A stretch of DNA of 46,061 nucleotides from an uncultured Eubacteriales bacterium (GTDB lineage Bacteria > Bacillota > Clostridia > Christensenellales > Aristaeellaceae), in assembly GCA_902774025.1 (NCBI GenBank), contig CACYGY010000069.1, positions 1-46,061 on the forward strand, in the 5' to 3' direction. Positions 24,490 through 33,421 of this stretch are shown here, in pieces (positions within the stretch are counted from its first letter, which is position 1; each line of letters opens with the position of its first letter). The translations under genes were made by a program, and so were the position numbers. The notes under the pieces are model-generated. The model saw only the letters and a list, made by a program, of their open reading frames with translations. It searched no databases and was not told the DNA's origin.

Positions 24490-26466
24490 ATGCGCAGATC
24501 ACTGGTTTATCTCATGACTCTGGTACTGGCTGCATCCCTGGCCTGTTCCGGACACGCGGAGGATATGGTGGAGGAAGAGCAGCTGGCGGGGGAGGGAACG
24601 GAACCATCCTCTGAGGGGGTCGTCGTCAGTGTGGAGGAAGAGATCGTCCTGACGGGGACGGAAGACGCTTCCTCTGAGACAGGGGCGGCGAATCCGGAAA
24701 AGGGGTCAGAACAGGATCAGTCCGCGCAGGGAAACAGTCCGGAAAGCGGTCAGGATCCGGCAGCGGAGTCCCCGCAGGAAAAAGCGGAGGAAGAAAAGGA
24801 ATCCGGTCAGGCCCCGGTCCCTGAGTCCCGGCAGGACAACGCGGAGGAAGAAAAGGATGCCGGCCGGAAACAGGTGCCTGAGTCCGAACAGGGAAGCGCG
24901 GACAATGAGCAGGAATCCGGAGGGGATCAGACCGCCGCATCCGGGCAGGGGGAAATGGCTCTGAGTGAGGCCGGCTCTTCCCAGGCAGGGGCAGAGGACC
25001 AGAACCCAAATAACACGGATGATGGCGGGGCGTCAAAGGCCGAAACCGGAGAAACGGACAGCACGGAGCCCCTTCAGAATCAGACAGAGGACAGTCTTCC
25101 GGGCCCGACGGGGACAGAAGGGGGAACGGTTCCGGAATCAGCGCCGGAGACTGCGGAAAACGCAGGTTCCGACCAGGTCATTCAGCAGGAGCCGGATCCG
25201 GAATCCGGCGGAAATCCTCCCGCGGAAGAGGAAAAGGTGAAATGGGACGCCGAGATGACAATCGGCAAAGCTTTTACGGGCACCATTGACCTTGAAAAGG
25301 ATCACTATCTTCTCAGACTCCTCCTGAAGGAAGCGACGGAACTGGTTTTCAGGACCGAAGATCTGCCGCTTTCCCTGGAAATTCGGATGGAGGGAAAGAA
25401 CGAAGGGATCAGCCTGTCTCCGAAACGGACAGAGGACGGGTATGAACCGCTGAATGCAGTGAGGAAACTTGAAAAAGGCGAGTATCTGATCACGGTTCTT
25501 CCCGCGGAAAAAGACGGGGAGGGTCCTTTTACCCTGCGGGCGGACAGACAGACGGAGGAAGCCCGGCAGGAGGCGGAAAAACCGCTGGACGAAAAAGGCG
25601 CGGAGGAAAATGTGGAGGATGCGGACGGGTCCGCTCTCCCTCAGGAAGACCTCAGCGGGGAGGAAAACCCTGACGGGCAGGGTCTTCCGGAGTCGCAGCA
25701 GGAAGTAGCGGCTATTGTCCGGGGTGCGGATGACGGGATCTCCGGGGACACGGCTCCCGGGCACGGAGGGGATGATTCCGGAAACGGAGAAGCGTTCCCG
25801 GAGAACGGGGATGGCGGGGAAAATAACCCCGTCGTGCAGGATCTTCCGGAGCCGCAGCAGGATGAAGCGGTTATTGTCCGGGGCGCGGATGACGGGATCT
25901 CCGGGAACACGCTTCCGGAGCCTCCCGCTTCTCCCGAAGGCGGATCGGAAGACATTTCCGGGCACGGAGCGGATGATTCCGGAAACGGAGAAGCGCTCCC
26001 GGAGAAGGGAGACGGCGGGGAAAATCCCGGCGGTACCGCGGAGCAGGGACATGATTCCTCCCCCCTGCCGGATTCTGACGGCAGGATCGCGGACGGGACC
26101 GGGACGGATCAGGATGTCCTTCAGGAAGAAAAACAGATGAACACCACGGAGGAAGACAACGCTTCCTCCGGGATCAAAGAGAATGAAGACCTGATCTCCG
26201 GGGAGAAGGCGGATGAGGAAACAGCGGCGGAGCAGACCGTTGTGGTGCGTCTGGTTTCGGAGCCTCAGGCGGAATATCATTTGGGAGACGTGCTGGTCTA
26301 CCGGGCGGAGATGGAAAGACCGGATGAAGAGGTCCGGATCATCTGGGAAGGCACCTTTGACGGTGAGACGTGGTTCGACCTGGGAGCCGAAGGCGAGGAA
26401 CTGGTGCTGGTGATCTCGGAAAAGATAGCGGGCATGTGGGTGCGCGTACGGCTGGCTGAACAGTAA
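24490..26466 (+). CDS. Secreted, highly acidic repeat-rich protein
   Basis: From ATG 24490, with AGGAGG 7 bases before it, the protein has 658 residues. An N-terminal signal peptide (SLVYLMTLVLAASLACSGHA) is followed by ~220 residues of Glu/Gln/Ser/Pro-rich low-complexity sequence with loose repeats of the type PES.Q..AEEEK. A folded beta domain of about 100 residues (from MTIGKAFTGTIDLEKDHYLL to GPFTLRADR) resembles bacterial PPC-like domains. A second acidic region with two long direct repeats follows, and then a C-terminal Ig-like stretch (EPQAEYHLGDVLVYRAEME, ending WVRVRLAEQ). No LPxTG or other anchor is visible. Function unknown; the next gene, 31 bases on, is a giant adhesin-like protein. 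Confidence 0.75.
   Translation: MRRSLVYLMTLVLAASLACSGHAEDMVEEEQLAGEGTEPSSEGVVVSVEEEIVLTGTEDASSETGAANPEKGSEQDQSAQGNSPESGQDPAAESPQEKAEEEKESGQAPVPESRQDNAEEEKDAGRKQVPESEQGSADNEQESGGDQTAASGQGEMALSEAGSSQAGAEDQNPNNTDDGGASKAETGETDSTEPLQNQTEDSLPGPTGTEGGTVPESAPETAENAGSDQVIQQEPDPESGGNPPAEEEKVKWDAEMTIGKAFTGTIDLEKDHYLLRLLLKEATELVFRTEDLPLSLEIRMEGKNEGISLSPKRTEDGYEPLNAVRKLEKGEYLITVLPAEKDGEGPFTLRADRQTEEARQEAEKPLDEKGAEENVEDADGSALPQEDLSGEENPDGQGLPESQQEVAAIVRGADDGISGDTAPGHGGDDSGNGEAFPENGDGGENNPVVQDLPEPQQDEAVIVRGADDGISGNTLPEPPASPEGGSEDISGHGADDSGNGEALPEKGDGGENPGGTAEQGHDSSPLPDSDGRIADGTGTDQDVLQEEKQMNTTEEDNASSGIKENEDLISGEKADEETAAEQTVVVRLVSEPQAEYHLGDVLVYRAEMERPDEEVRIIWEGTFDGETWFDLGAEGEELVLVISEKIAGMWVRVRLAEQ
25675..26023 (+). 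repeat. Two degenerate ~160-185 base direct repeats inside the acidic protein gene
   Basis: Unit 1 begins with GGTCTTCCGGAGTCGCAGCA near 25681 and unit 2 with GATCTTCCGGAGCCGCAGCA near 25840. Both contain ATTGTCCGGGG then GCGGATGACGGGATCTCCGG, and GATGATTCCGGAAACGGAGA. They encode IVRGADDGISG and DDSGNGEA copies. Unit 2 carries an extra Pro/Ser/Gly insertion. Confidence 0.75.
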
Positions 26467-26497
26467 GCCGTTTCACGGGGCATCCGAAGGAGAGAAC

Positions 26498-29400
26498 ATG
26501 ATGAAACACACAATGCGCAGAATTCTGGCCGCGGTGGTAAGCATACTGATCCTGAGTCAGTCTGTGCCTGTTTTTGTCCTGGCGGAGGGGAATCTGTCCA
26601 ATACGGTTCAGATTCCCCAGGTCAAGGGATCGCAGAGCGGCCAGACCGCGACAGTCCCGGTGCAGATGGAGGCCCGGGAAGGAACAGGCTTTACGGCGAC
26701 CCGCACAGGCAGCATGCTGACGGGCCGGGCCCAGGAGAATCATGCGCCTGTCTGGGACGGATATGTCTTCGAAGATGTGGTCTATTCGGATCAGGTCATT
26801 GATGTGATCGCTCTGGAAGGGGAAGAAGTCTGGCTTCTTCCCGCCAATTCCCTTCTCCCTGTGCAAAAGGCGTCTGACATTCCCCTGAAAGCACGGTATC
26901 GCGGTGTTTCCGGTTTTGCGGACGTGACCATGGAGGCGATGGGACGAACCCGGAAGGGTAGGATCATCCAGGGCGCAATCGGGGATCAGGCCCCGGACTG
27001 GGAAGGATTCGTGTTCCGGAAGGCGGTATGGAACGGATATGAGATCGGGCGTCTCCGGATCGAAGACGACCGGACGGTGTGGGTGGAGGACCTTCAGGGG
27101 GATTCGCATCAGGTCACGGACACGGAGGAGATCCGTCTGGAGTACACCCCCGCGGATGCCGCCACAGTCACGCTTGTGTATGGCTCTGCCACGGAGATTG
27201 CCGGGATTCCCTTTGGACCGGTCAGGGGAGAGAATCTTCCCGTTCTTGCGGGGTATCTGTACGACAGGACCGAGTATCAAGGCCTGACCGTTTATGCACT
27301 GATCCGGGAGGATGACAAAATCCTGGCGGTTACAGGGGACGGCACCAGGCTTGAAGTGGATTCAACGGAGAACATTCAGGTCCTGTATGCCCATTCCATC
27401 CTGGTGCGGATGCAGGCAGTCGGGACGGAGCAGATCCGGGAAGGCAGCATGCTCTTTGGAGCGGTGAGCGCCTCCACGGCCCCCGTCTGGACGGACCGGG
27501 CGTATCAGAAAACGGTGTATCGCAGGAACGGAGAGGACCTGGAAATCCTGGAGATCGGAATTCAGGAAGGCGTGATCAGCCTGCTCCTGAAAAACGGGGA
27601 GCAGGTGGATCAGGCTGAGGGTACGGACATCTATGTACTCTACGAGCCTGTGAGTGTTCGCCTGGCCGTGACGCCCGCCGCGCCCCTTGCACAGAAGGCG
27701 AGTCTGGGAGAACAGCTTTCCTTCCGGGTGATGATCACCAATACGGGAAGTGAGCCGGTTCAGTCCCTGACCGTGTACTGTATGGGCGGAAGTGGGGAAA
27801 AGGAGACGGTTCTGACGCTGGAAGCGCTGGAATCCGGCTCAGCATATCTTTCGGGGTTTACCTATACCGTGACAGAGGCGGACATCCTCGCCCGCGGGGC
27901 GGAAATCCGGCTGTGGGGTGAAACCTCAGCCGCCGTGACGCCCGTGAACCTGATTCAGGCGGACACAGAGGACGTGGAAGCCGTCCTGACCCTGGAAAAG
28001 ACAGGGGAGGATACCGTCAAGGGCGCCGGGGACACAGTCCGGTTCACCCTCCATGTCGTGAATAACGGCAACGTGACGCTGAAAAACCTTGTCCTGAGGG
28101 ATCAGGAGTGGACAGACACGAAGACCCGCAGTCAGCTGGAACCCGGGGAAATCTGGGAGGAAACTTCGGAACACCTGATGACGGAATCCGATCTGGGCTC
28201 TGACTATCTGTCCGTGGCCGGCGCAGAGGCGGTGGACCCGGAGGGAAACACAAAGACGGCATCGGCGCAGTTTTCCGTGAAGACGGCGGATTCCGTCACG
28301 GGTTTTGACCTTGAGAGAACCATTCCGGAACCGGAGCGGGTCTTTGCCGTCGGGGACAGGGTCCCCATCACCACGACACTGACCAATACAGGTTCCAGGA
28401 CACTTCAGTCCGTCATGTTCACGGACGGTGAGGAAACGGAAACCCGGAGTGTGGGCCCCCTCGCGCCCGGGGAATCGGTGACGGTGAATACGGTTCACCA
28501 GGTGACGGAGGAGGACCTGGGCGGGTCCTGTGAGAGCACTGCGGAGGCGGTGGCACAGGACACGGACGGGGGAGAGGTGACAAAGACCGTCTCTGTGTCC
28601 ATCCGGACGGAGGACAGCCTGTATCTGCCCCTGGTCATCCGCTCCGTGAAGACGGAAAAACAGGTCTACCAGCCCGGGGAAACCGTGCAGTTTGAAACCA
28701 GGATCATGAATCAGGGCAACAGAACCCTGTATCAGGTTACGGTCACGGATGATGAACTGGATCAGGACAGTGTGACGGAGAAGCTGGAGCCTGGCAGAAG
28801 TCTGACCCTGAATTCCGGCCATACCTTTACGGAAAACGATCTGTCCAGGGAGTACGTGAGCACAGCCACGGTCAGTGCAGTGGACGGAGCGGGGCAGAAG
28901 CTGACACCGGTCCAGGCTTCGGCAAGGGTCCAGGTGGTTCAGACGGCCCCTGCCCTGGAAATGACCTGCGTTTCCCGGGAAAATGCGGACAAAACCTATA
29001 AGGCCGGGGAGAAGGCTGTATGGGACGTGACGCTTCGCAACGCGGGAAATGTCACATTCAGCCGGGTCATCCTGAAGGACAGTCTCACGGAAACCCTTCA
29101 GGATCTGGGTTCTCTTGCTCCCGGAGAGGAAAAAAAGACAACCGTGGAAATCACGGTCACCCGGGAGATGGCCGGCAGGGAAACGGCCTTCACACTGGAG
29201 GCGGAAGCGGTCACCCAGGGACAGGAAAGTGTACGCAGGGATACGAAGCTTTCCTTCCTGTCCGCGTCCATCGTCCGGAATCTGAAACTCTCAGCCCTGG
29301 TGGATCAGGCTGTGGCTGCGGCGGGAACGGAGCTGACCTATACGGTGCAGATCCGGAATGAGGGCGAGGAAACGGAAAACAACCTGATTCTGGAAAACAG

Positions 29401-29653
29401 TCTGGAGGGGATGACGCTTCAGGCCAATGGTGCGGCGGCGCAGGCCGGGGAACAGACCCTGATTCCAAGCCTGGGTGCCGGACAGACGCTGACGCTGATC
29501 TACAGCCGTGCCGTGTCCGATGGCGATATCGGCAGGGACATAGCTGAGTGGAAACACGGAAGGATACACACTGAAGGATGTCATCACCCTGACGGTCACC
29601 ATTCAGAACACAGGCACGGTGGAACTGAAGAACGTGAAACTCGGGGCCAGTAA
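26498..29653 (+). CDS. Adhesin-like surface protein, N-terminal part (gene frameshifted near 29542)
   Basis: This frame gives a signal peptide (RRILAAVVSILILSQSVPVF, cleavage about VLA-EG), then four diverged repeats of about 75-80 residues with the shape G..APVWDGYVFEDVVYSD, and then a series of DUF11/CARDB-like beta-sandwich repeats. Each has a core such as GDTVRFTLHVVNNGNVTLKN, GETVQFETRIMNQGNRTLYQ or GEKAVWDVTLRNAGNVTFSR. At about 29540-29545 the frame is lost: the last true residues are SDGDIGRDI and the 37 residues after them are out-of-frame. The coding continues in the +1-shifted frame from 29544 to 31322. Together the two parts would be one exported protein of about 1,600 residues. 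Either a real phase change or an error could explain the break. Confidence 0.75.
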   Translation: MMKHTMRRILAAVVSILILSQSVPVFVLAEGNLSNTVQIPQVKGSQSGQTATVPVQMEAREGTGFTATRTGSMLTGRAQENHAPVWDGYVFEDVVYSDQVIDVIALEGEEVWLLPANSLLPVQKASDIPLKARYRGVSGFADVTMEAMGRTRKGRIIQGAIGDQAPDWEGFVFRKAVWNGYEIGRLRIEDDRTVWVEDLQGDSHQVTDTEEIRLEYTPADAATVTLVYGSATEIAGIPFGPVRGENLPVLAGYLYDRTEYQGLTVYALIREDDKILAVTGDGTRLEVDSTENIQVLYAHSILVRMQAVGTEQIREGSMLFGAVSASTAPVWTDRAYQKTVYRRNGEDLEILEIGIQEGVISLLLKNGEQVDQAEGTDIYVLYEPVSVRLAVTPAAPLAQKASLGEQLSFRVMITNTGSEPVQSLTVYCMGGSGEKETVLTLEALESGSAYLSGFTYTVTEADILARGAEIRLWGETSAAVTPVNLIQADTEDVEAVLTLEKTGEDTVKGAGDTVRFTLHVVNNGNVTLKNLVLRDQEWTDTKTRSQLEPGEIWEETSEHLMTESDLGSDYLSVAGAEAVDPEGNTKTASAQFSVKTADSVTGFDLERTIPEPERVFAVGDRVPITTTLTNTGSRTLQSVMFTDGEETETRSVGPLAPGESVTVNTVHQVTEEDLGGSCESTAEAVAQDTDGGEVTKTVSVSIRTEDSLYLPLVIRSVKTEKQVYQPGETVQFETRIMNQGNRTLYQVTVTDDELDQDSVTEKLEPGRSLTLNSGHTFTENDLSREYVSTATVSAVDGAGQKLTPVQASARVQVVQTAPALEMTCVSRENADKTYKAGEKAVWDVTLRNAGNVTFSRVILKDSLTETLQDLGSLAPGEEKKTTVEITVTREMAGRETAFTLEAEAVTQGQESVRRDTKLSFLSASIVRNLKLSALVDQAVAAAGTELTYTVQIRNEGEETENNLILENSLEGMTLQANGAAAQAGEQTLIPSLGAGQTLTLIYSRAVSDGDIGRDIAEWKHGRIHTEGCHHPDGHHSEHRHGGTEERETRGQ

Positions 29654-31322
29654 ATCCAGTTTCCTGAAGGGCACGCTGAGCCTGAGTGATCAGAAGGGGG
29701 CTACCCTGCAATCCCTGAAGCCCGGAGAGAAGGTGGAGCGGAAACTGACCTATACCGTGCAGGAAGGCGATCTGTCCGCCAGTGACAGAACCGCGACCCT
29801 GCGGGTGACTGCCACATCCGTCCTGGAGGGTGAAAAGCAGATCACGGTGTCCTCCAGAAATGATCTGAAGGCAAAGATTCTCTCGGGTGCCGGAAAACCT
29901 GCCATTACCCAGACCAGCAGCATGACGGAAAATGCCGTGGCGGGGGATACCATTGTTTTTGAGGCCCTCATTACCAATTCGGGCAGCATGACGCTGGATT
30001 CCCTTGTGATCCGGGATGTCATGGAAGGCAGCCGTAAGGCCGTGCTGACCGGCGTATCCGTCACGAAAAAATGGTCCACGTCGGAAATGAAGGTGACACC
30101 GGATACCCAGAACCAGACGGTTACAATCGCCTCCATGCGCTCAGGCGAAACCATCCGTGTGAAATACAGTTATAAGGTGACGCCGGAGGATATTGCCGCG
30201 GGCAAGCCGATTCTGAACAGGATCGTGGCCGCACCGAAGGAAGGCACGGAAGTGACCTCGGAGGTGTCCTGCAAACTGGATACCACCCCGCCCAGGCTGA
30301 CGGTACAGGTGGAGGTGACCGGCAAGCCCAGAAACGCGTCCCTGGGGTACACGGTGGGAGAGACGATTCTCTACAGGATTACGGTCAAAAACGAAGGGAA
30401 GAGCTCCATTACGGGCATCACCCTGGGACAGGCATTCAATGGCGGGAAGAAGAGCACAATTCTCAGCAATCTGACCCTTTCCGCGGGGAAGTCCTATGAA
30501 ATTTCCACGCGGCACACGGTGACCAGCGATGATGCGGCCAGCGGAAAGGTGACCATGACAGGCAGCGCTGCAGGCACGGAAGCAACGGCAAAAGACGCTT
30601 CCGTGGAAGTGAAGGCCGGGTCCGCAGCCGCCAGGGCCACAGCCACGCCCACGCCTTCGGCGGGAAGCGCGGCACAGGCAACGGCGACGCCCACCCCTGC
30701 GGCAACACCCACCCCTTCACCGACAGCCAGGTCATCCGGCACCTCATCCGGAGGTTCTTCGGGCGGCAGCAGCGGCGGGAGGAGCAGCTCCGGTGGAAAC
30801 CGGTCCTCCGGAGGCACCACGAGTCCCACTGCCACACCTGTCCCCGAACCGGAAAAGGTTTCCGTCCGTGTACGCTTCCTGGATGATGCCGGGAATCCCA
30901 TGGCGGACGCCTATGAAGGTGTGTACACCCGGGGTGCGGCCTATCATGTTTCGGTGCCTCAGATTCCGGGATATGAACCCAGCCAGACCCAGGTGAAGGG
31001 AAATGCGGAAAAGGACGTGTATGTGGATATTGTCTATACTGCCAGAAAGCAGAATCTGGAAATTGAGTATCTCTACGAGAACGGAACACCCGCTGCGGAC
31101 AGGATTTCCAGGAAAGTCAAAACCGGAGAGACCTATGAGATTGTCTCACCGAAGGTCGCCGGATATGTGGCGACACTCCAGACGGTGAAAGGAAAAATGC
31201 CCGGACGGAATGTGCGTGTGGTGATCGTTTATGTGCCGGAAGGCATGCCTGCCATTCTGCCGGATGAATCCCTCGGATCCGTTGTGAGCAAGAACGGCAG
31301 CCCTCCTGAAGGCAGAGAGTGA
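29544..31322 (+). CDS. Adhesin-like surface protein, C-terminal part with MucBP domains (continuation)
   Basis: The frame opens at 29544 directly after a TAG and starts with LSGNTEGYTLKDVITLTVTI, which continues the DUF11-like repeat cut short upstream; a GTG at 29619 is the first start codon but would leave the domain incomplete. Two or three more repeats follow (GDTIVFEALITNSGSMTLDS; GETILYRITVKNEGKSSITG). Next comes a ~75-residue Ala/Thr/Pro then Ser/Gly-rich stalk, and two MucBP-like domains (VRVRFLDDAGNPMADAYEG; LEIEYLYENGTPAADRISRK), which in other surface proteins bind mucin glycans. The protein ends without LPxTG or a membrane anchor. Being the 3' half of the same gene, it should not be read as a separate protein unless the shift is real. 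Confidence 0.72.
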   Translation: MSGNTEGYTLKDVITLTVTIQNTGTVELKNVKLGASKSSFLKGTLSLSDQKGATLQSLKPGEKVERKLTYTVQEGDLSASDRTATLRVTATSVLEGEKQITVSSRNDLKAKILSGAGKPAITQTSSMTENAVAGDTIVFEALITNSGSMTLDSLVIRDVMEGSRKAVLTGVSVTKKWSTSEMKVTPDTQNQTVTIASMRSGETIRVKYSYKVTPEDIAAGKPILNRIVAAPKEGTEVTSEVSCKLDTTPPRLTVQVEVTGKPRNASLGYTVGETILYRITVKNEGKSSITGITLGQAFNGGKKSTILSNLTLSAGKSYEISTRHTVTSDDAASGKVTMTGSAAGTEATAKDASVEVKAGSAAARATATPTPSAGSAAQATATPTPAATPTPSPTARSSGTSSGGSSGGSSGGRSSSGGNRSSGGTTSPTATPVPEPEKVSVRVRFLDDAGNPMADAYEGVYTRGAAYHVSVPQIPGYEPSQTQVKGNAEKDVYVDIVYTARKQNLEIEYLYENGTPAADRISRKVKTGETYEIVSPKVAGYVATLQTVKGKMPGRNVRVVIVYVPEGMPAILPDESLGSVVSKNGSPPEGRE

Positions 31323-31354
31323 CCCGAAACGCAGAGAGGGAGAAAGAGAGGAAA

Positions 31355-31392
31355 CCCGGTCTCCGGCTGCCCGGCGGCTGACGGAGACCGGG
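31355..31392 (+). promoter_or_regulatory. Inverted repeat in the leader of the solute-binding gene
   Basis: CCCGGTCTCCG (31355-31365) pairs perfectly with CGGAGACCGGG (31382-31392), with a 16-base loop. It ends 13 bases before ATG 31406 and covers the only G-rich stretch that could serve as ribosome site. No T run. Confidence 0.5.
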
Positions 31393-31405
31393 GAAAACTG
31401 GAACC

Positions 31406-33358
31406 ATGAAAAAAAGACTGGCGACGTTTTTGTGCGCTCTGACATTTTTCCTTCAGGGGACGGCCGGCGGGCAGGCGGCGGGGGTGACGGACCTGGCGGC
31501 GAACCGGTCCGTCGCAACGCCCACGGACCTGATGGCGGCCACCATGACGGATCTGTACCCCCTGCCGGCTCTGGCCACCATGACGGATCTGGAAGAAAAA
31601 ACCTATGACTATCAGACGCTTTCCATCGGACACGGTGATGCGCTGACCGGCATGTTCTTCACGGATGCCTTCGGGGGCACGGCCGCGGATGCGGATGTGC
31701 GCAGTCTCCTGGAAGGGTACAGTCTGACCCGGTATCTCGGGGAAGCGGACACCTTTGGCATGGACGCCTCCGTGGTATCGGGATGGTATGCATCACTGAA
31801 CCCGGACGGGTCCAGAACTTTCCACATCCATCTGTACAGGGATATGCTTTTTTCGGATGGAAGTCCTGTGACAGCCTGGGATTACGCCTTCTCCTTCCTT
31901 CTGCAGCTGTCCCCTGCGTTCAGGGCTCTGGGCGCGCGGAACCGGACGGGCATAAACCTGCTGGGGGCGGAGGACTATGAACAGGGGACATGCGTGAGCC
32001 TGAAGGGCGTGCATGTGCCTTCTGATTATGAACTGGATCTGACGCTTTCCTGGGATACACCGGAAAATCTGGAAATGGAGTCCATGGCCTGTGTGCCCTG
32101 CCCGATTTCCGTGGTTGCCCCGGGATACAGGGTCTGCGAGAGCGATGAAGGTGTCCTTCTCCTTCGGGAAGCCGATCAGAGCACGGGACTGAGTGAGGCA
32201 CTGCTGAGACAGACCATTCTGGATCCGGAAACGGGATACAGAACACATCCCGCTGTCTCCTCCGGTCCCTATGTGCTCACCGCTCTGGATGAAGAGGGTG
32301 CAGAGCTGAAGCTGAATCATCAGTACAAGGGGAACGCGGAAGGTGCCACACCCATGATTCAGGGCATCCTTCTTGAGGGGGATGATCAGGCTTCCCTGCT
32401 GGCCCGTCTGGTGCGGGGGCACATCGGGTCCGTGCGGCGCGTGATCCGCAGGGATCTTGTGGAGGAAGCCCTGCGATATGAAAAGGATGTCCGGACGATC
32501 CGGGTGGTTAAGCGGTCCGGTGGGGCCCTGGCGGTTCTGTGTCCGCTTCCGGGTTCTCTTCCCGCCCGGTCCGAAACCGTTCGGAGCGTGCTGTCCGGCC
32601 TGATGAACCGGGAACTGCTGGCACCGGCCTACGCGGGCACTTCCGGGATGCCTGCCTACGGATACTATGACCGGAAAATGTGGAGGCACCAGCAGGAAGC
32701 AGCCATGGAGGACCCGGAGGCATGGCCCCTGCGGGTCATGATGAGTCTGGAGGACGCCGTGTCCTGCCTGGAGATGGACGGATGGCTGCCCGGAGAGGAT
32801 GGTGTCCGTACACGCTGGGAGGACGGACGCGTGATCCGGCTGGAGATGACGCTTCTGATTCAGGAAGATCATCCCATGAGGGGCATTCTGGAAACCCTGT
32901 ATGTTCCGCTGCTGGAGGCGGTGGGAATACGACTGGCCATTCGGCCGCTGCGGGACGGAGAATTCACGGAAGCCGACCTTGCATACATGGAAATGGATGT
33001 GGAGGGCAGCGCCCTGACGCGGATGTTCACGCGGGATGAGAGCGGGGAATGGCTGTTCGGCTGTTCAGGAGTACCATCCTCTGAACTGTACGCTCTGGCA
33101 CTGGAAACAGACCGGGCCGGGGACGGTGAGAAGGCGGAGATCTGGCGCGTTTTTCAGATGACATTCCACCGGATTCTTCCCGTGATTCCCATCATGGTCC
33201 TTGAACTGTTTGACATTCATACCAATCATCTGTATGCTTACGGGGCGGAGAGTCAGACCGGTTTCCCGGATGTTCTTCTTTCTTCCTACCTGAGCGACTT
33301 CACCCTTCCGGAGGAAGACGCGGGTGTGGAGGAAATGGCAGAGGATACACTGGACTGA
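31406..33358 (+). CDS. Peptide-type ABC transporter solute-binding protein (SBP family 5)
   Basis: A 650-residue exported protein. After a signal peptide (LATFLCALTFFLQGTAGGQA) comes a short region with repeated TDL units (VTDLAA, ATPTDLMA, ATMTDLYP, ATMTDLEE). The rest is of the SBP family 5 (OppA/DppA-like) fold: FHIHLYRDMLFSDGSPVTAW is the family signature (WTFHLRKGVKFSDGTPVTA in classical members), followed by DYAFSFLLQ, SSGPYVLTALDEEGAELKL and the C-terminal lobe. No lipobox is visible and no permease adjoins. It ends at a strong terminator. The ligand is unknown, and its place after an adhesin suggests surface work rather than a full local transporter. Confidence 0.83.
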   Translation: MKKRLATFLCALTFFLQGTAGGQAAGVTDLAANRSVATPTDLMAATMTDLYPLPALATMTDLEEKTYDYQTLSIGHGDALTGMFFTDAFGGTAADADVRSLLEGYSLTRYLGEADTFGMDASVVSGWYASLNPDGSRTFHIHLYRDMLFSDGSPVTAWDYAFSFLLQLSPAFRALGARNRTGINLLGAEDYEQGTCVSLKGVHVPSDYELDLTLSWDTPENLEMESMACVPCPISVVAPGYRVCESDEGVLLLREADQSTGLSEALLRQTILDPETGYRTHPAVSSGPYVLTALDEEGAELKLNHQYKGNAEGATPMIQGILLEGDDQASLLARLVRGHIGSVRRVIRRDLVEEALRYEKDVRTIRVVKRSGGALAVLCPLPGSLPARSETVRSVLSGLMNRELLAPAYAGTSGMPAYGYYDRKMWRHQQEAAMEDPEAWPLRVMMSLEDAVSCLEMDGWLPGEDGVRTRWEDGRVIRLEMTLLIQEDHPMRGILETLYVPLLEAVGIRLAIRPLRDGEFTEADLAYMEMDVEGSALTRMFTRDESGEWLFGCSGVPSSELYALALETDRAGDGEKAEIWRVFQMTFHRILPVIPIMVLELFDIHTNHLYAYGAESQTGFPDVLLSSYLSDFTLPEEDAGVEEMAEDTLD

Positions 33359-33372
33359 CGGGATTCAGTCAG

Positions 33373-33397
33373 GCCGCGGAGACATCCGCGGCTTTTT
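33373..33397 (+). terminator. Rho-independent terminator after the family 5 solute-binding gene
   Basis: GCCGCGGA (33373-33380) and TCCGCGGC (33385-33392) flank a GACA loop, followed by TTTTT. Confidence 0.9.
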
Positions 33398-33421
33398 AAG
33401 GTGCGTGAATGGAGGATGCCT

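Noticed and set aside
25138..26280. 380-residue minus-strand frame opposite the acidic protein
   Set aside because: Its Arg/Phe/Pro pattern (repeated RIPGD, FRFPG) is simply the complement of the acidic repeats on the plus strand.
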